NCBI GenBank assembly: GCA_963989385.1
Contig: OZ022500.1
Coordinates: forward strand, 113,811,842 to 113,875,841
Source: Ctena decussata
Lineage: Eukaryota > Mollusca > Bivalvia > Lucinida > Lucinidae
Reading direction: 5' to 3'
DNA: 64,000 nt
Part shown: one piece after another, positions 36,549 through 47,166 of the stretch
How the letters are laid out: every line of letters starts with the position of its first letter
Position numbering within the stretch: position 1 is the first letter of the stretch
Made by a program: the position numbers and the translations under genes
Notes under the pieces: model-generated
What the model was told of the DNA's origin: nothing
What the model saw: only the letters and a program-made list of their open reading frames with translations
Databases searched by the model: none

Positions 36549-36618
36549 GGCAAATAGTGTGGACCCAGATCAGACTTCTCCTGCAGGAGCAGTCTGATCT
36601 GGGTCCACACTGTTTGCC
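36549..36618. mobile_element. Foldback MITE, family CAGATCAGACT
   Basis: Near-perfect palindrome centred on CTCCTGCAGGAG, with arms GGCAAATAGTGTGGACCCAG and the complement. Four relatives lie at 44483, 53202, 55791 and 57696. Confidence 0.7.
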
Positions 36619-36958
36619 TAAGTATTTTTCTAAAGCAAAAATCTAGTTTCTATTTGTAACTGAAAAGGAGACTGTATACTTTTTTCATAGTTGTGCAAGG
36701 GCAAGTACATTAAAAAATTTCACTTGTCCTGAGTAAATTCAACTAAATTGGGACAAGTAAGACAAGTCGGGCATGGTATTTCCACAGCCCTGCTTTAAGC
36801 TAATAATGCTTCAAAAAAGACCAGGACCAGAATGGTATATATCGTAAAACAGTGCTCAAACAACACACAAATGAACATTCATGCTTCAAACAGCTTTGTG
36901 CGCAGGTATCTACTGTATACATTTGGTTATAAAAGGGTTTTCCTTCTCTAGAATGACC

Positions 36959-37160
36959 AGAGCTCTAGATAAGAGGGCGTATTTGGTGATAATTAGGGAT
37001 GAGTTTTGTTAATTCTGCATAAAAACATATGTTGTGACCCCTCATCTGAACCGTCTCGACGAGACGGTTCAGATGAGGGGTCACAACATATGGTTTCGAT
37101 GAGAAATAAGAAAAATTATCCTTAATTATCATCAAATACTCCCTCTTATCTAGAGCTCTG
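36959..37160. mobile_element. Foldback MITE, family GACCCCTCAT, copy 1
   Basis: Perfect 20-base TIR CAGAGCTCTAGATAAGAGGG (36959-36978) and its complement (37141-37160). The centre (37019-37097) is a nearly uninterrupted palindrome containing TGTGACCCCTCATCTGAACC. A 6-base direct repeat AATGAC abuts both ends. This is a complete 202-bp copy upstream of CNOT6 exon 1. Confidence 0.85.
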
Positions 37161-37704
37161 AATGACCCCAAAAATATAAATCAGTCTTGTGTCATTCTGC
37201 TATGAGATGGATTTTTTCCTTTCAAAACTAGATCCGTCAAAAGAGGGATACTAGAGGGATCTAGATTTTTGGCGTTGCTGTGGAAGTGGAAAAATCCTAT
37301 ATCATAATGGTATAAATACCGTATATGCGATAATTTTTGCGGTGTTCCATTTTTCGCAGTATTTCGCAGTCTCTTAGAAACCGCGAATATTAAAATCGTG
37401 AAATAATTTCCTGTTTCTTAGTTTCTTATAAAGTATCATCAGTAGACACAGCGTCCATATATTTTGTTTCTGTTTGCTTCGGTAAAGTCTGGTACTTTTC
37501 ATTTGAGTCAGTTCTTTCATTAACCTGCGGCCGCATGTTGCTAACCGCCAAAAGTAAAAATCGCGAAAATTAATGTTTATGTTTTTGCCCCTAAACTGCG
37601 AAATTTTGAACCCGTGAAAATTACTGCGTATACGGTATAGTATACAAGGAGTTAGTGTAAAACTCATAAATTTAAATGTTTCCACTTTGTTTGCAGCATA
37701 CAGA

Positions 37705-37816
37705 ATGCCTAAAGACAAATATGACACACCAAATCCTCAAAGAAAACACACTTATATGTCAATGGAAGATATCGTGGCTGGTAAAAAGTCGTCTTGGTTC
37801 GAGCTTGAAATAACAG
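37705..37816 (+). CDS. CNOT6: CNOT6 (Ccr4 deadenylase), first coding exon
   Basis: CNOT6/Ccr4 is the Mg-dependent 3' exonuclease that shortens mRNA poly(A) tails as a catalytic subunit of the CCR4-NOT complex. This exon encodes residues 1-37, beginning MPKDKYDTPNPQRKHTYMSM and ending WFELEIT. That matches the conserved animal CNOT6/CNOT6L start (MPKEKYDPPDPRRMYT..., then a KKSxWxELEI block). The ATG at 37705 is chosen for that match. It lies 8 bases after a splice acceptor (TTTGTTTGCAG, exon from 37697), so an upstream 5' untranslated exon exists outside what I can identify. The donor is ACAG|GTAGCT, and the exon exits in phase 1 with the G of a Gly codon. Confidence in the gene assignment rests on all three exons together. 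Confidence 0.93.
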
Positions 37817-37992
37817 GTAGCTATCACCTTGCAAAAGGTCACTTGCAACCAGTGATGGTGATATCTTAATTAAGAATTTAATTTAGATATGTAATCATCA
37901 GTTCAGGAAAATAACAAACTATTCAAAAGTTGTCGTCTTGAAGCTGGACCAACCTGGCATTAGGGCAGGGTTCACTCACTGGTTCAGTTGGA

Positions 37993-38372
37993 TAGATGAC
38001 TTGTGATTTTACATCCTTTTCAACAGTATTTCAGTCAGGATGATGGGTGAGTGATTATGAAAGGCTGTTTGCAGTGGAACCCCTGATTATGAAAGGCTGT
38101 TTGCAGTGGAACCCCTGATTATGAAAGGCTGTTTGCAGTGGAACCCCTGATTATGAAAGGCTGTTTGCAGTGGAACCCCTGATTATGAAAGGCTGTTTGC
38201 AGTGGAACCCCTGATTATGAAAGGCTGTTTGCAGTGGAACCCCTGATTATGAAAGGCTGTTTGCAGTGAAATCCCATTTATGCTTGAAAAGGTTCTTGCC
38301 TCCAGCGGGGCTCAAACCTGGGACCGCTAGATCAGCAGGCTAGTGCTTAACCTACTGAGCTGGCGGGGCTTC
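37993..38372 (-). mobile_element. tRNA-headed SINE with internal minisatellite, copy 1
   Basis: On the - strand it starts with a tRNA-like head (AGCCCCGCCAGCTCAGTAGG, A box; AGGTTTGAGCCCCGC, B box) at 38372-38290. It ends with the GTTGAAAAGGATGTAAAATC tail region at about 38000. It is flanked by the 12-base target duplication GGTTCAGTTGGA (37981-37992 and 38373-38384). It is the same family as 40103-40300 and 49852-50054, but its middle is expanded by seven 32-bp repeats. It lies in CNOT6 intron 1, antisense to the gene. Confidence 0.88.
38053..38276. repeat. 32-bp minisatellite, seven units, inside a SINE
   Basis: Seven consecutive units starting GATTATGAAAGGCTGTTTGC at 38053, 38085, 38117, 38149, 38181, 38213 and 38245. 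The first six are identical and the last diverges at its 3' end. The unit corresponds to the stretch TGATAATGAAAGGCTGTGTG (complement of the SINE body) present once in the other two SINE copies. Confidence 0.95.
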
Positions 38373-38728
38373 GGTTCAGTTGGAGTTGAGGTTAAATGAC
38401 AAGTGATGTTGTTTCATTTGAGTTAGAATTCTGTTTTGTTGTAACCCTGTTTCATTGAGTCAGAGTCAACGTGAGAGTTTCAGATGAACTTCAATGCCCA
38501 TTATGTTTCAGTGGTCAAGAATGAAAATGTCATCTAAAGATGGCAAAATGAGGAAATTATGACATCCTAAATAATAACATCGTTTAACAGACCCCCATAT
38601 AAGACAAGCTTTTAGAGAAAATTAAAGAGGTTTGAGAGGGGACATTTATAAGAAGAAATGTGGTATATGTTTACATGGAAAATCAGTAAAATCATCACTA
38701 GAGCTATTATCAGTTGGTCAACTTATCT

Positions 38729-38916
38729 TTTAAAGTGCCAAAAACAAATTTGCAAACAGGCTAGATCCAGATGAGGGGGCTCATAATGAGCTGCCTCACC
38801 TGGTCTAAACGGTTTGCCCTTTAGTGTTTGAATTGTCAGTATGGTATGGCTTGGACATAACATTTTATGAAATTTTGCAGATGTAAAGTTTGAAGTCTGG
38901 TTTTTGGCACTTTAAA
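38729..38916. mobile_element. MITE with TTTAAAGTGCC TIRs
   Basis: Perfect 17-base TIR TTTAAAGTGCCAAAAAC and its complement at 38900-38916. A hairpin with arms GCAAACAGGCTAGATCCAGA / TGGTCTAAACGGTTTGC sits at 38752-38819. Diverged relatives occur around 39742-39914, 56755-56812 and 61182-61345. Confidence 0.8.
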
Positions 38917-39423
38917 GGTTGTGTTGAGGTTTAGGGCGCTGTTCCGGATTAAATGGTGGATCTGAGTTAATAGACCTTACCAGGCCACACCCATGATGTC
39001 ACTCAAAAGACACCTGATACTCTAATAACTGACCCAATGCAGTAACATCTTAGCATGTGACATAGTCCCACAAACAAAATCCCACATGTTTAATCTCCCA
39101 CAATAAGTCCCTGTTTTATATTGCAGTTAATGAAGAGATGCATATATACCTCTTTAAAGAAGGCATGGTTTCGGAAAAGTTTTTTTTTTCTGTAGTTCTG
39201 CATATATCTGCTGGGCAGGTCTAATGAGGTGACATACAAGTAAGGTGAATGGGTATCTGCCATTTTTACAAAGGGGAACAACTTTTATGACTTCCTGTTC
39301 ACTACATAGGTGACAAATCCCTTCCAAAAGAGGGTATACATTTGCACGATTTGGGAAAGAAAATATTTCTTTAAGAGTTGGGATACTAGTCATGTGTTTG
39401 TAACTTGTTTGTTTGCATTTCAG

Positions 39424-39687
39424 GAACTGTTCGTAATTTATGTCCGTCACTATGGAAACTGCAGCATTTGACAAAATTATATCTAAATGATAATAACCTT
39501 ACCAAAATCCCTCCAGACATCGGTCATCTAGAACACCTGCACCACTTAGATCTCTCATCAAACAAAATCAGATTTTTACCTCCGGAAATTGGTGACCTCA
39601 TACAGTTACGAGAATTGCTGTTAAACTACAATCAGCTACGAGTTCTGCCATTTGAGTTAGGAAGATTGTTCAATCTACAAAGTCTGG
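39424..39687 (+). CDS. CNOT6: CNOT6, second coding exon (leucine-rich repeats)
   Basis: Continues the Gly codon of the first exon and encodes TVRNLCPSLWKLQHLTKLYL followed by successive leucine-rich repeats with the LxxLxLxxNxLxxxP spacing: LYLNDNNLTKIPPDIGHLEH, HLDLSSNKIRFLPPEIGDLI, ELLLNYNQLRVLPFELGRLF and NLQSLG. In yeast and human Ccr4 these repeats bind the CNOT1-CAF1 (CNOT7/8) module and so tether the nuclease to the complex. The acceptor is TTTGCATTTCAG|GA and the donor CTGG|GTAAGT, both strong, entering and leaving in phase 1. The frame is fully open. Confidence 0.96.
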
Positions 39688-39741
39688 GTAAGTAAGATTT
39701 TTTTAACCCTTAAAGAACCAAAAATGAAAATAATTACATTT

Positions 39742-39809
39742 GCAAACAGCATAGATCCAGATGAGGCAGCTCATAATGAGCCATCTCATCTGCCTCTACG
39801 CTGTTTGCC
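39742..39809. mobile_element. Foldback hairpin, GCAAACAG..AGATCCAGATGAG family
   Basis: Palindrome centred on GCTCATAATGAGC with GCAAACAGCATAGATCCAG arms. The flanks extend weakly to 39914 with the GGCACTTTA end shared with 38729-38916. Confidence 0.7.
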
Positions 39810-40102
39810 CTCTATAGTCTTTGAATTCTTAATAAAACTTTAATAGTGTGGATAAAAGAAATTAAAGTTTTGCAGATGTGAATTTTTGTTGTCTGCTTTT
39901 TTGGCACTTTACATTTATCAGTGATGGCAGCAGGGTTCGATTCTGGTTCTGACAGGGTCTAGTTATTGTCTACAGTCATGCAGAATATTTTGTGAAGAAG
40001 TCCAGTTAGCACACAAGATATATCAGACTTGATTTTGTAAGAAATTCAAAACTGTCTCGTTTCTGCCATAAAAGTTTAACTCTGGGTTCATCTAAATGAC
40101 TG

Positions 40103-40300
40103 GAGCCCCGGTAGCTCAGTGGGTTAAGCGCTGGCCTACTGATCTAGCGGTCGCGGGTTCGAGCCCCGCTGGAGGCGGAGTTCTTTCCATCGTAAACAGG
40201 GTTCCATTGCACACAGCCTTTCATTATCACAAGCCCATCGTCCTGATATGACTGAAATACTGTTGAAAAGGACGTAAAATCGCAAGTCATCCATCCATCC
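40103..40300 (+). mobile_element. tRNA-headed SINE, copy 2
   Basis: Starts GAGCCCCGGTAGCTCAGTGG (A box TAGCTCAGTGG) with B box GGGTTCGAGCCCC at about 40157. The body runs through GTTCCATTGCACACAGCC to a (CATC)n tail. The 13-base target duplication ATCTAAATGACTG flanks it (40090-40102 and 40301-40313). The head is a tRNA relic with an enlarged anticodon loop, so it is not a tRNA gene. It lies in CNOT6 intron 2, sense to the gene, and is nearly identical to 49852-50054. Confidence 0.93.
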
Positions 40301-40329
40301 ATCTAAATGACTGAGCCTGAGCTACAAAC

Positions 40330-40555
40330 TTTGAACGACGGGCCATATTTATAAAACTACTTAAGTCGTTGCTATGCTATTGCTAAGGCTAAATTTCTAT
40401 GTTCGAGATTCCCTACAACTATGAAATTTGCTCTGGAGGAACAGTCTTTTTCAGACCGTTCCTCCAGAGCAAATTTCATAGTTGTAGGGAACCTCCTTCA
40501 TAGAATTCAGCCTTAGCAACAGCATAGCAACCATTTAAATTGTTTTATAAATACT
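40330..40555. mobile_element. Foldback MITE, family GCTATGCTATTGCTAAGGC, copy 1
   Basis: Long imperfect palindrome. The arms carry TTTATAAAACTACTTAAG, GTTGCTATGCTATTGCTAAG and CTACAACTATGAAATTTGC, with their complements after a central GGAACAGTCTTTTTCAGACC. A larger relative that has itself been invaded lies at 50978-51860. Confidence 0.8.
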
Positions 40556-40626
40556 TCCCCTGAGCTACAAACTTTGAACTCAGAGCATGACTGGACAGAT
40601 TAGAACCTGTAATTTGGTATTATTTT

Positions 40627-42363
40627 CAGACCTGGGGCCGATTACATGCCAATGTAATCGATTACAATTACAATTACTTTCTAAAATCATGATTACAGAT
40701 TACAATTACAATTACATTTTTTCTCAATGTAATTGATTACAATTACAATTACTTTGCAAAGTAATCATGATTACTATATGATTACATGTGATTACATTAT
40801 ACAAGTGTACAAAATGATCATGACTGTGATAGTGCAAAAACTCTATATTCAAAAAATTATTATTAAAAAGACTAATTTATATCTAAACCATCAAATAATT
40901 GGTGGCTTACATGTAAGTGCTAAGAGGTAAGATAATCATACACTGTAACTTCTGAAATAACTGAACTTGACTTACATTTTATCTGAAAAAAAATTATTTA
41001 GCAATCTGCAGTTACATGTATTTCTGCATACAATGACTGTATGCTATTCATGAAGTTTGAGAAATTCAATAAATGCCATGTGTCAGGTCCTAAATATAAA
41101 TACGTGCTTGAATATTTTTTTCTCCCTCACTTATTTAACCTATTCATTTGAAACATCAGACATATGATTCTACATTTTCTCCAATGTCATAAAACTGCTT
41201 GTGAAAGAATGGCTCAAAGTCTGTAAGCCAAGGGGCCAAACACTTCCTGTAAATTTATTTATTTCAAAACATTTTAACTATCACTGTATATAATATTTTA
41301 TTTTCATCTTTTTCTTGCTGGTCCTCAGTCGCACAAAATTCAAAGTTCTTAAGTTGGCCCATATATATGGGAAAGAAAGGAACTAAAATATTGGCTTTTT
41401 GCTGTATGTAATACACAGGTGTCATAAAGTAGAGTAGACAAATATTACAGTTAGCTTAATCCACAAAGAAGGTGTGAAAGTCAGAGATGGTTTGTATTGC
41501 TCAAATCTGCACTAATAAACACAGAACAGTCGGTATGTTTGAAAAAAGCATCTCTAACACTGGCACCTGCCTGTCCAAAGTAAAGATGATTTATCATGTA
41601 AATCAGCCCTACAAATATATCAACCAAAGCAGTTACCAGTCTTAACCTAAATTCCCTGCACTCAAGAGTACCAAAATCTCACAGTTTTTACATTATAATG
41701 AATTTTATCTTAAAATATTAGCCCATTAATGCCTTGCATCCCATAAAAAGGACAAAGGTAAAGATTGCAGACCCAGATCAGATGTTCAGAATGCAGCATT
41801 TTGATCAGGGTCTCTGCTTGCATAAAATATTAACAGTTTGTGTAAAAAGATGTAAAAAAATATGCCAGTCACCCAAAACTTCTAAATGGACTCATCCAAT
41901 TTATGGGGATAGAAGAGTCCATCAGGCATAAACGGATAAAAAAGTGCATATTAAAAACAATGATTCTGCTTGAATTTTACTCCCCAAAAGAATATAAACT
42001 GTCAATTTCTGAATTTGGTCTGCTGCCTTTAGTACACAATTTAGATCAGTTTTCTCTTGTCTTATTCAGTTTGAAGACACTTTGAAAAATCAACTGCTCT
42101 CTTTTATTATTTTGCACAAGTCTTTTAAATAAAGAAGAGCAAGATTCTTTTTTTTTTCTTTACTCATTTCTGAAAATCAGTCAAAGTAATTGAAATGTAA
42201 TCATAAAGTAATCATGATTACAGCCCATTTTGTAATGTAGTTGATTACATTACGATTACTTGTAATCATGAAAATGCACGATTACAGATTACTTCATGAT
42301 TACTCAGAAATTGTAATCGATTACAAGTAATCACGATTACAGATTACAATTACCCCAGGTCTG
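40627..42363. mobile_element. Non-autonomous hAT-type element, copy 2 (1737 bp)
   Basis: Same element as 21768-23515, in the same orientation, with the same CAGACCTGGGG/CCCCAGGTCTG ends. It has its own perfect 8-bp target duplication ATTATTTT (40619-40626 and 42364-42371). It lacks a 12-base segment (GGATTTTTCTA region at about 23139-23151 of copy 1) and otherwise differs at only a few positions by eye. It lies in CNOT6 intron 2. Confidence 0.93.
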
Positions 42364-42423
42364 ATTATTTTAGTACTTATTTACATATCAGTATGAAACT
42401 GATCAGGAAATGTACATGTATAA

Positions 42424-42450
42424 GGGGCAGTCAGAAAGTTCCGATACAGT
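42424..42450. repeat. Possible solitary mariner-type end
   Basis: GGGGCAGTCAGAAAGTTCCG preceded by TAA resembles the end of mariner-type elements. I could not find the inverted partner within the following 1.2 kb, so this is weak. Confidence 0.25.
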
Positions 42451-43684
42451 TGACATACCGGTAACTTCTTTGTTAATGAAAAGCTAGTAAAAACAGCAAC
42501 TGGGCATTTACTGCACATGAACAGTTATCAAACCCAAAAACTACCAAACCGAGAGCAGTATGTATTAAAGTGTACTGAAAATCACCTCCCTTTAATCAAT
42601 TTAATCAAAACTGCAGGAAATTTTATTTTCAGATTGTGGGCTTGTCAGTGAAGAATTTTAAGTCTGCCTTTCTGAGCATGTGTTATGACTTTCTTTGCAA
42701 CATCTTAAAATAATGATAATACAATGTTTTAATGCAAAATTGTGACAGGCATTGAGTTTTGACATGTTTATGGCAGTGCAAGTTAAGTAAGGTTGACTTT
42801 TTCTAGTTAAACACTAGAATTTAGAAGAACTAGGTTATTGTGAAACCTGTTTTGAATTCCAATTTGTGTCAGTGTATGACACATTTGGATTCTTACAAAT
42901 GGGTCGTAGAGGAGCATGGTTGAGAAAATGAGAATGAAAAAAGCCAAATGATGCGATTTTATTTCGTGAGAAATCTCAGGAAATTAGAAACCCTATCAAA
43001 AGTGAAATTGGCACAAATTTTGAGAACCTGTGTGTGTAGCAATTTGAAAATATCAGGTCAATACTACAGTGACCTTTCACTTCATTCTTTGTGGTTCGTG
43101 CTTAAAGGCTGTTAGGGCGGAACTTATTTTGATTAGAATAAATATTTGCAAGACCGTGCCACCATCGTGTCTTTCAACCACTTGTAGGACAGGTTGATCC
43201 GTGCTCAAATCTTTATTGTCTACACCCATAGGCGTAGACATGGTTAAGAATAGCTTTTGCTTGTGAAGCATTTTAGAAAAGGCCATGACCGGTTGAAAGC
43301 TATTTTCTAATGACTGGTTATCATTGTTATTTTATCCAGGTCCGATCAGGTCCACAAGTACCAGAAAAGGATCAACATGGACACGGTCTACTAGTATCAC
43401 TAAGTGCCAAACATTTCTAATTACAGGTCACTTCTATTTGTAGCTGATTGGCTTAGGGTAATCACATGTAAACTTGAGTTTAGAAAGCCAACAAGAAATC
43501 TACTAGATTAAAACCAAGAATGGGTGATAAGACAGAGGGGAAATTGACTTGAGTTTGGTAGAGGGGCGGTTTGACCAAGGTCCCAAGCCAATCCAAATGA
43601 CTATACAAATTAATGTGTACTAAGAGTAGATCCAAGCTTTTTATAAAAGCTTATACTTGTCAGTTGATATGTTGTGTTTTTCAG

Positions 43685-43777
43685 GGCTGGTAGGGAATCC
43701 CCTTAACCCGGACATGTTGAAATTATACAGCGAAGGAACTCAAAAACTACTCACATATCTCCTTGATAGTCTAGTCG
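43685..43777 (+). CDS. CNOT6: CNOT6, third coding exon
   Basis: Encodes GLVGNPLNPDMLKLYSEGTQ followed by KLLTYLLDSLV, matching the animal CNOT6 segment LGLKGNPLxxDILxLY...LLxYLLDxL that links the leucine-rich repeats to the nuclease domain. The acceptor is TGTTTTTCAG|GG and the donor GTCG|GTGAGT. It enters and leaves in phase 1. The next exon, which should open the endonuclease/exonuclease/phosphatase-fold domain (RPTAxFxVMCYNVLCD-type sequence), is not found before 64000. Intron 3 is therefore longer than 20 kb, or the gene is interrupted here. Confidence 0.94.
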
Positions 43778-44173
43778 GTGAGTACATTTCACTCTTATCC
43801 TGTTAGTGTGTATATAGAAAACACTCACGTTAACATACCATATGTTTTCAGTTAATAAGACTTTTCCTCCTCCAAAAAAAACCCCCAAAAATCAAGATCT
43901 GTCTTTAACATGGATCTAGAAGTTTCGGATTGTTTTGGAAGTGAAAAAAAAATATTATAGCCAAAGTACACGACTGATTTAGATAGTTGTGGCTATTCTA
44001 GTTGGGGGAAACATGTCTTACAGCTGAATTATCATGGTATGCAAACATTGAAGGTCCATACCAGACTGTACATTACAATCTGATCAGGGTTGTCACTTTT
44101 GCTGTACATTTTCCTGATGGCCTAAACATGTAAGCAAATTCTGAAGACTATAAATTGATAAAGGTGTACAGAC

Positions 44174-44421
44174 CAGGGCCCGGTTGTTCAAAACTAACAA
44201 CGTAGTTAGTTAATGTTTTGTTAAAATTTCAAATGTTCATATCTCAAATATGCCAACATTTTTTTGTTGAAAAAATGTGAGAAGCGTTTGCATTGCAAAA
44301 GCTTCTCACATTTTTTCAACAAAAAAAGCAGTGTATTTAGTTATAAAGTCATAAAACACTTAACGAGTTGACCTCTTAACGAGCTTGTTAAGCTAACGAT
44401 GCTTTGAACAACTGGGCCCTG
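44174..44421. mobile_element. Foldback MITE, family CAGGGCCCGGTTGTTC
   Basis: TIRs CAGGGCCCGGTTGTTCAAA and its near-complement (TTTGAACAACTGGGCCCTG at 44403-44421, one mismatch) enclose a central palindrome of AAAAAATGTGAGAAGC and complement. Noncoding, 248 bp. Confidence 0.8.
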
Positions 44422-44482
44422 ATTGGTCTTTTGTTGTGGGGGCATATCCTAAATATTCTAAGTATTAGGACAGATAGGTTTG

Positions 44483-44537
44483 AGCAAACAGTGTAGACCC
44501 AGTTTAGACTGCCCTGCTCAGGGTCTGCCCTGTTTGC
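44483..44537. mobile_element. Foldback hairpin, CAGATCAGACT family, degraded
   Basis: Arms GCAAACAGTGTAGACCCAG and CAGGGTCTGCCCTGTTTGC around a GGGCAG-type centre. More eroded than 36549-36618. Confidence 0.6.
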
Positions 44538-45013
44538 CATTTCATCTGCAACTTTTGGATGCATTACTGCACTGCAAAAAACCAATGTATTCAATTTTAA
44601 GGACAATTACAGTAATTACCTTAGGTGTCCAGTGTTCTCCCCAAAAATTTCAAAAGGCATGTCGCTTTTAGCACAAAAATCAGATTTTGACTTGTTGATC
44701 AATTTTTAAAATAGCAATGTTTTGTCAAAGTTAGCCTAAATTTACATTATAAATATTTTGTTGATGATCCTTAGTGCACTTAAACAACTATACTAGCTAA
44801 GAAATCAAAATAATAGCACTTAAATAAATTTTCATTGGAAATTAAAGCATGTTGCAAAGGTAATTTGAAGAGGAAGGCATGTTGCAAGCGATATGCCTTA
44901 ATGGTCTGGGGAAATCCCTGCATGTCCCAAGATTTAGAATTTTTACGGTATTTTAACTTGTTACTGTATTTTTTCGGTTATAAGATGGACAGTATCCTCA
45001 AAATTTACTCATA

Positions 45014-45191
45014 CAGTCAAACCTGCTTATGTGGTCACCTCTATTAAGGGGTCGCCTGCCTTTAGCAGCCACTTTTTCTGGGTCCCTTGAACCAAAATCC
45101 AGTGCAAACGAACCTGTATTAAGGGGTCACCTGTCTTAAGCAGCCAATTTTGGGGCTTCCCTTGGGTGACCCCTTAAGACAGGTTTGACTG
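45014..45191. mobile_element. MITE with CAGTCAAACCTG TIRs and TA duplication
   Basis: Ends CAGTCAAACCTG and CAGGTTTGACTG flanked by TA (45012-45013 and 45192-45193), as for Tc1/mariner-type insertions. The 178-bp interior has three GTCACCT/AAGGGGTC half-palindromes. Confidence 0.82.
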
Positions 45192-45199
45192 TATGTATA

Positions 45200-45345
45200 T
45201 GTACTGGTAAATCAGTCTTGTGTAATTCATCTATAAAATGGGATTTTCTCTTTCAAAACAGTCCCAAAGATCTAGATCCATCATACAAGACAGATCTAGA
45301 TCTTTGGGATTGTTTTGAAGGGAAAAATCCATCTTGTAACCAAAG
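45200..45345. repeat. Inverted repeat around AAGATCTAGATC
   Basis: Arms with GATTTTCTCTTTCAAAACAG...CCCAAAGATCTAGATC and the complement. Weaker relatives occur at about 37177-37275, 43855-43965 and 63481-63535. It is a dispersed short inverted element. Confidence 0.6.
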
Positions 45346-45469
45346 AAATACTGTAGTGTTTCCATTTGTAGGCTTAGATATATACAGGCAAACCTTTGAC
45401 CATTGCAGGTTAGCATTGTTTACCTGGGAATTCCTTTTAGGCTGAATCCCACTTGCAATTACATAGCTT

Positions 45470-47150
45470 TTTGTCTGCGCTCTGTCTCCTGAAGGGATGG
45501 TTGGACTTTGACCAAACTTGCACAGATACGTCATTGGGTTAGGGAAAGGCATGATCAGATTTTGGCCTTGACCTTATTTTCAAGGTCACAGAAGGTCAAA
45601 GACTGTTGAAAAATGGCTTGTCTGCACTCTATCTCCTGAAGGAATGGATCGGTTTAAATAAAGCAGACCTGCCTAGCAGGACTCGGAAAATATTGAAAAA
45701 TGAATCGGTCCAGTCGATGACGTCATCACCTAACTAATTTCCATAGGAAAAAATTTGATACCTGTCACGAAAACTAATGACAATAAGTATTGGGCAAGTG
45801 TGGGGCCGATTTTTTGGGGCTTTGGGCTGTTTCAAGTCGGTCCCAATTTCTGAATTTTGGTCTGGGACCGAAAGAAATCTGGCTTTCCCGAGCCCTGCTG
45901 CCTAGATATATCATTTGGGGATGCAAAAAAACTGATTTGATTTTGATGACCTTGACCAAATTTTCAAGGCCACAGGTGATCAAAAGAATGTTGAAAAATG
46001 GCTTGTCTGCACCATATCTCCTGAATGTATGGATGGATTTTAACCAAACTGGCACAGATACATCACTGAGAAATGGAAAATAACTGATAAGATTTTAGTG
46101 ACCTTTTCCTTATTTTCAAGATCACAGGCAGTCAAAGAATGTTGAAATTGGCTTGTCTACACCATATCTCCTGAAGGGATTGATAGATAATGACTAAACC
46201 AAAAGAGTACCTTTGTGTATCATTTGTAGGTGGAGAAGAAAGAAGTGATTAAATTTTGATGATCTTGCCCCTATTTTTAAGGTCACAGGAGGTCTTACAA
46301 TGTTGAATAATGGCTTGTTTACACCATATTTCCTGAAGGGATTGATGGATTGTGACCAAACTTGTAAAGATATATAATTGTAAAATGGGAAAAGAATTGA
46401 ATAGGATTTGAAGACCTTGACCCCTTTTCTAGGGTCACAGGAGGTCTCAGAATGCTGATGATTCACTTGTCTGAATGAAATTGTGGAGTCTTAACAAACT
46501 ATCATGGAATCATCAGTGAGAGAAAGGGGCAGAATTGATTAGGTTTTCGTGACCTTGACTCTGTTTTCAATGTCATACAATGTCTAACTGTTAAAAAAGG
46601 CTTATATGCAGTTATGCATCTTAAACAGTAGAACTTCATGGGCTCGAACAGGCTTGGGATAATGAAAATTAGTTCCAGCCAAGGTTAGTTCTAGCCATCC
46701 AGGATTAGTTTCCATATAAAGTGACCTCTAGGGACCAAGAAAAGAGTTCTAGCCAGGCAGGGTGAACGAGCCATCAGGGTTCGAGCCATTGAAGTTCTGC
46801 TGTATTCTGAACTTTAAGTTGGATTCATACTGAACTAGCATTAAATCATCATTGGGCGAGGGCTGGGAGGGATGATGTTACATAACTGATTAGGTTTTGA
46901 TGACATTGACCCTATTTTCAAGGTCATATCATATGTGCATTATTTCCTAAAATGATATCTTTTGAATCAGTGGATGGAATTTTACAAAACTTGCAAAGAT
47001 ATATCTTATGGACAAAACAAAGGCTCAGATCGATTTTGTGGAGGATTTTTGCCTGAAAAAATAAAGATAGGCCTTGAACCAGTGGATGGATTGTCATCCA
47101 ACATGGACAGACATATTGTTAGAACAAGCCAAAGATGTGATTAGGTGCTT
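45470..47150 (+). repeat. Array of diverged ~170-bp units resembling a Helentron-like body
   Basis: Successive units carry TATCTCCTGAAGGGAT, TTTTGACCAAACTTGCA, GACCTTGACC and TTTTCAAGGTCACAGG (near 45480, 45640, 46010, 46165, 46320, 46480 and 46960). Vocabulary and spacing resemble the bodies of the elements at 30632 and 34727, but no head hairpin or 3' terminus is present. It is therefore probably the eroded core of another such element. Confidence 0.6.
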
Positions 47151-47166
47151 GTGACCTTTCAGCTCA

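Noticed and set aside
40103..40178. tRNA gene
   Set aside because: Box A and box B are good, but the anticodon arm has an oversized loop, and the sequence continues as a body with a simple-repeat tail and target duplication. It is a SINE head.
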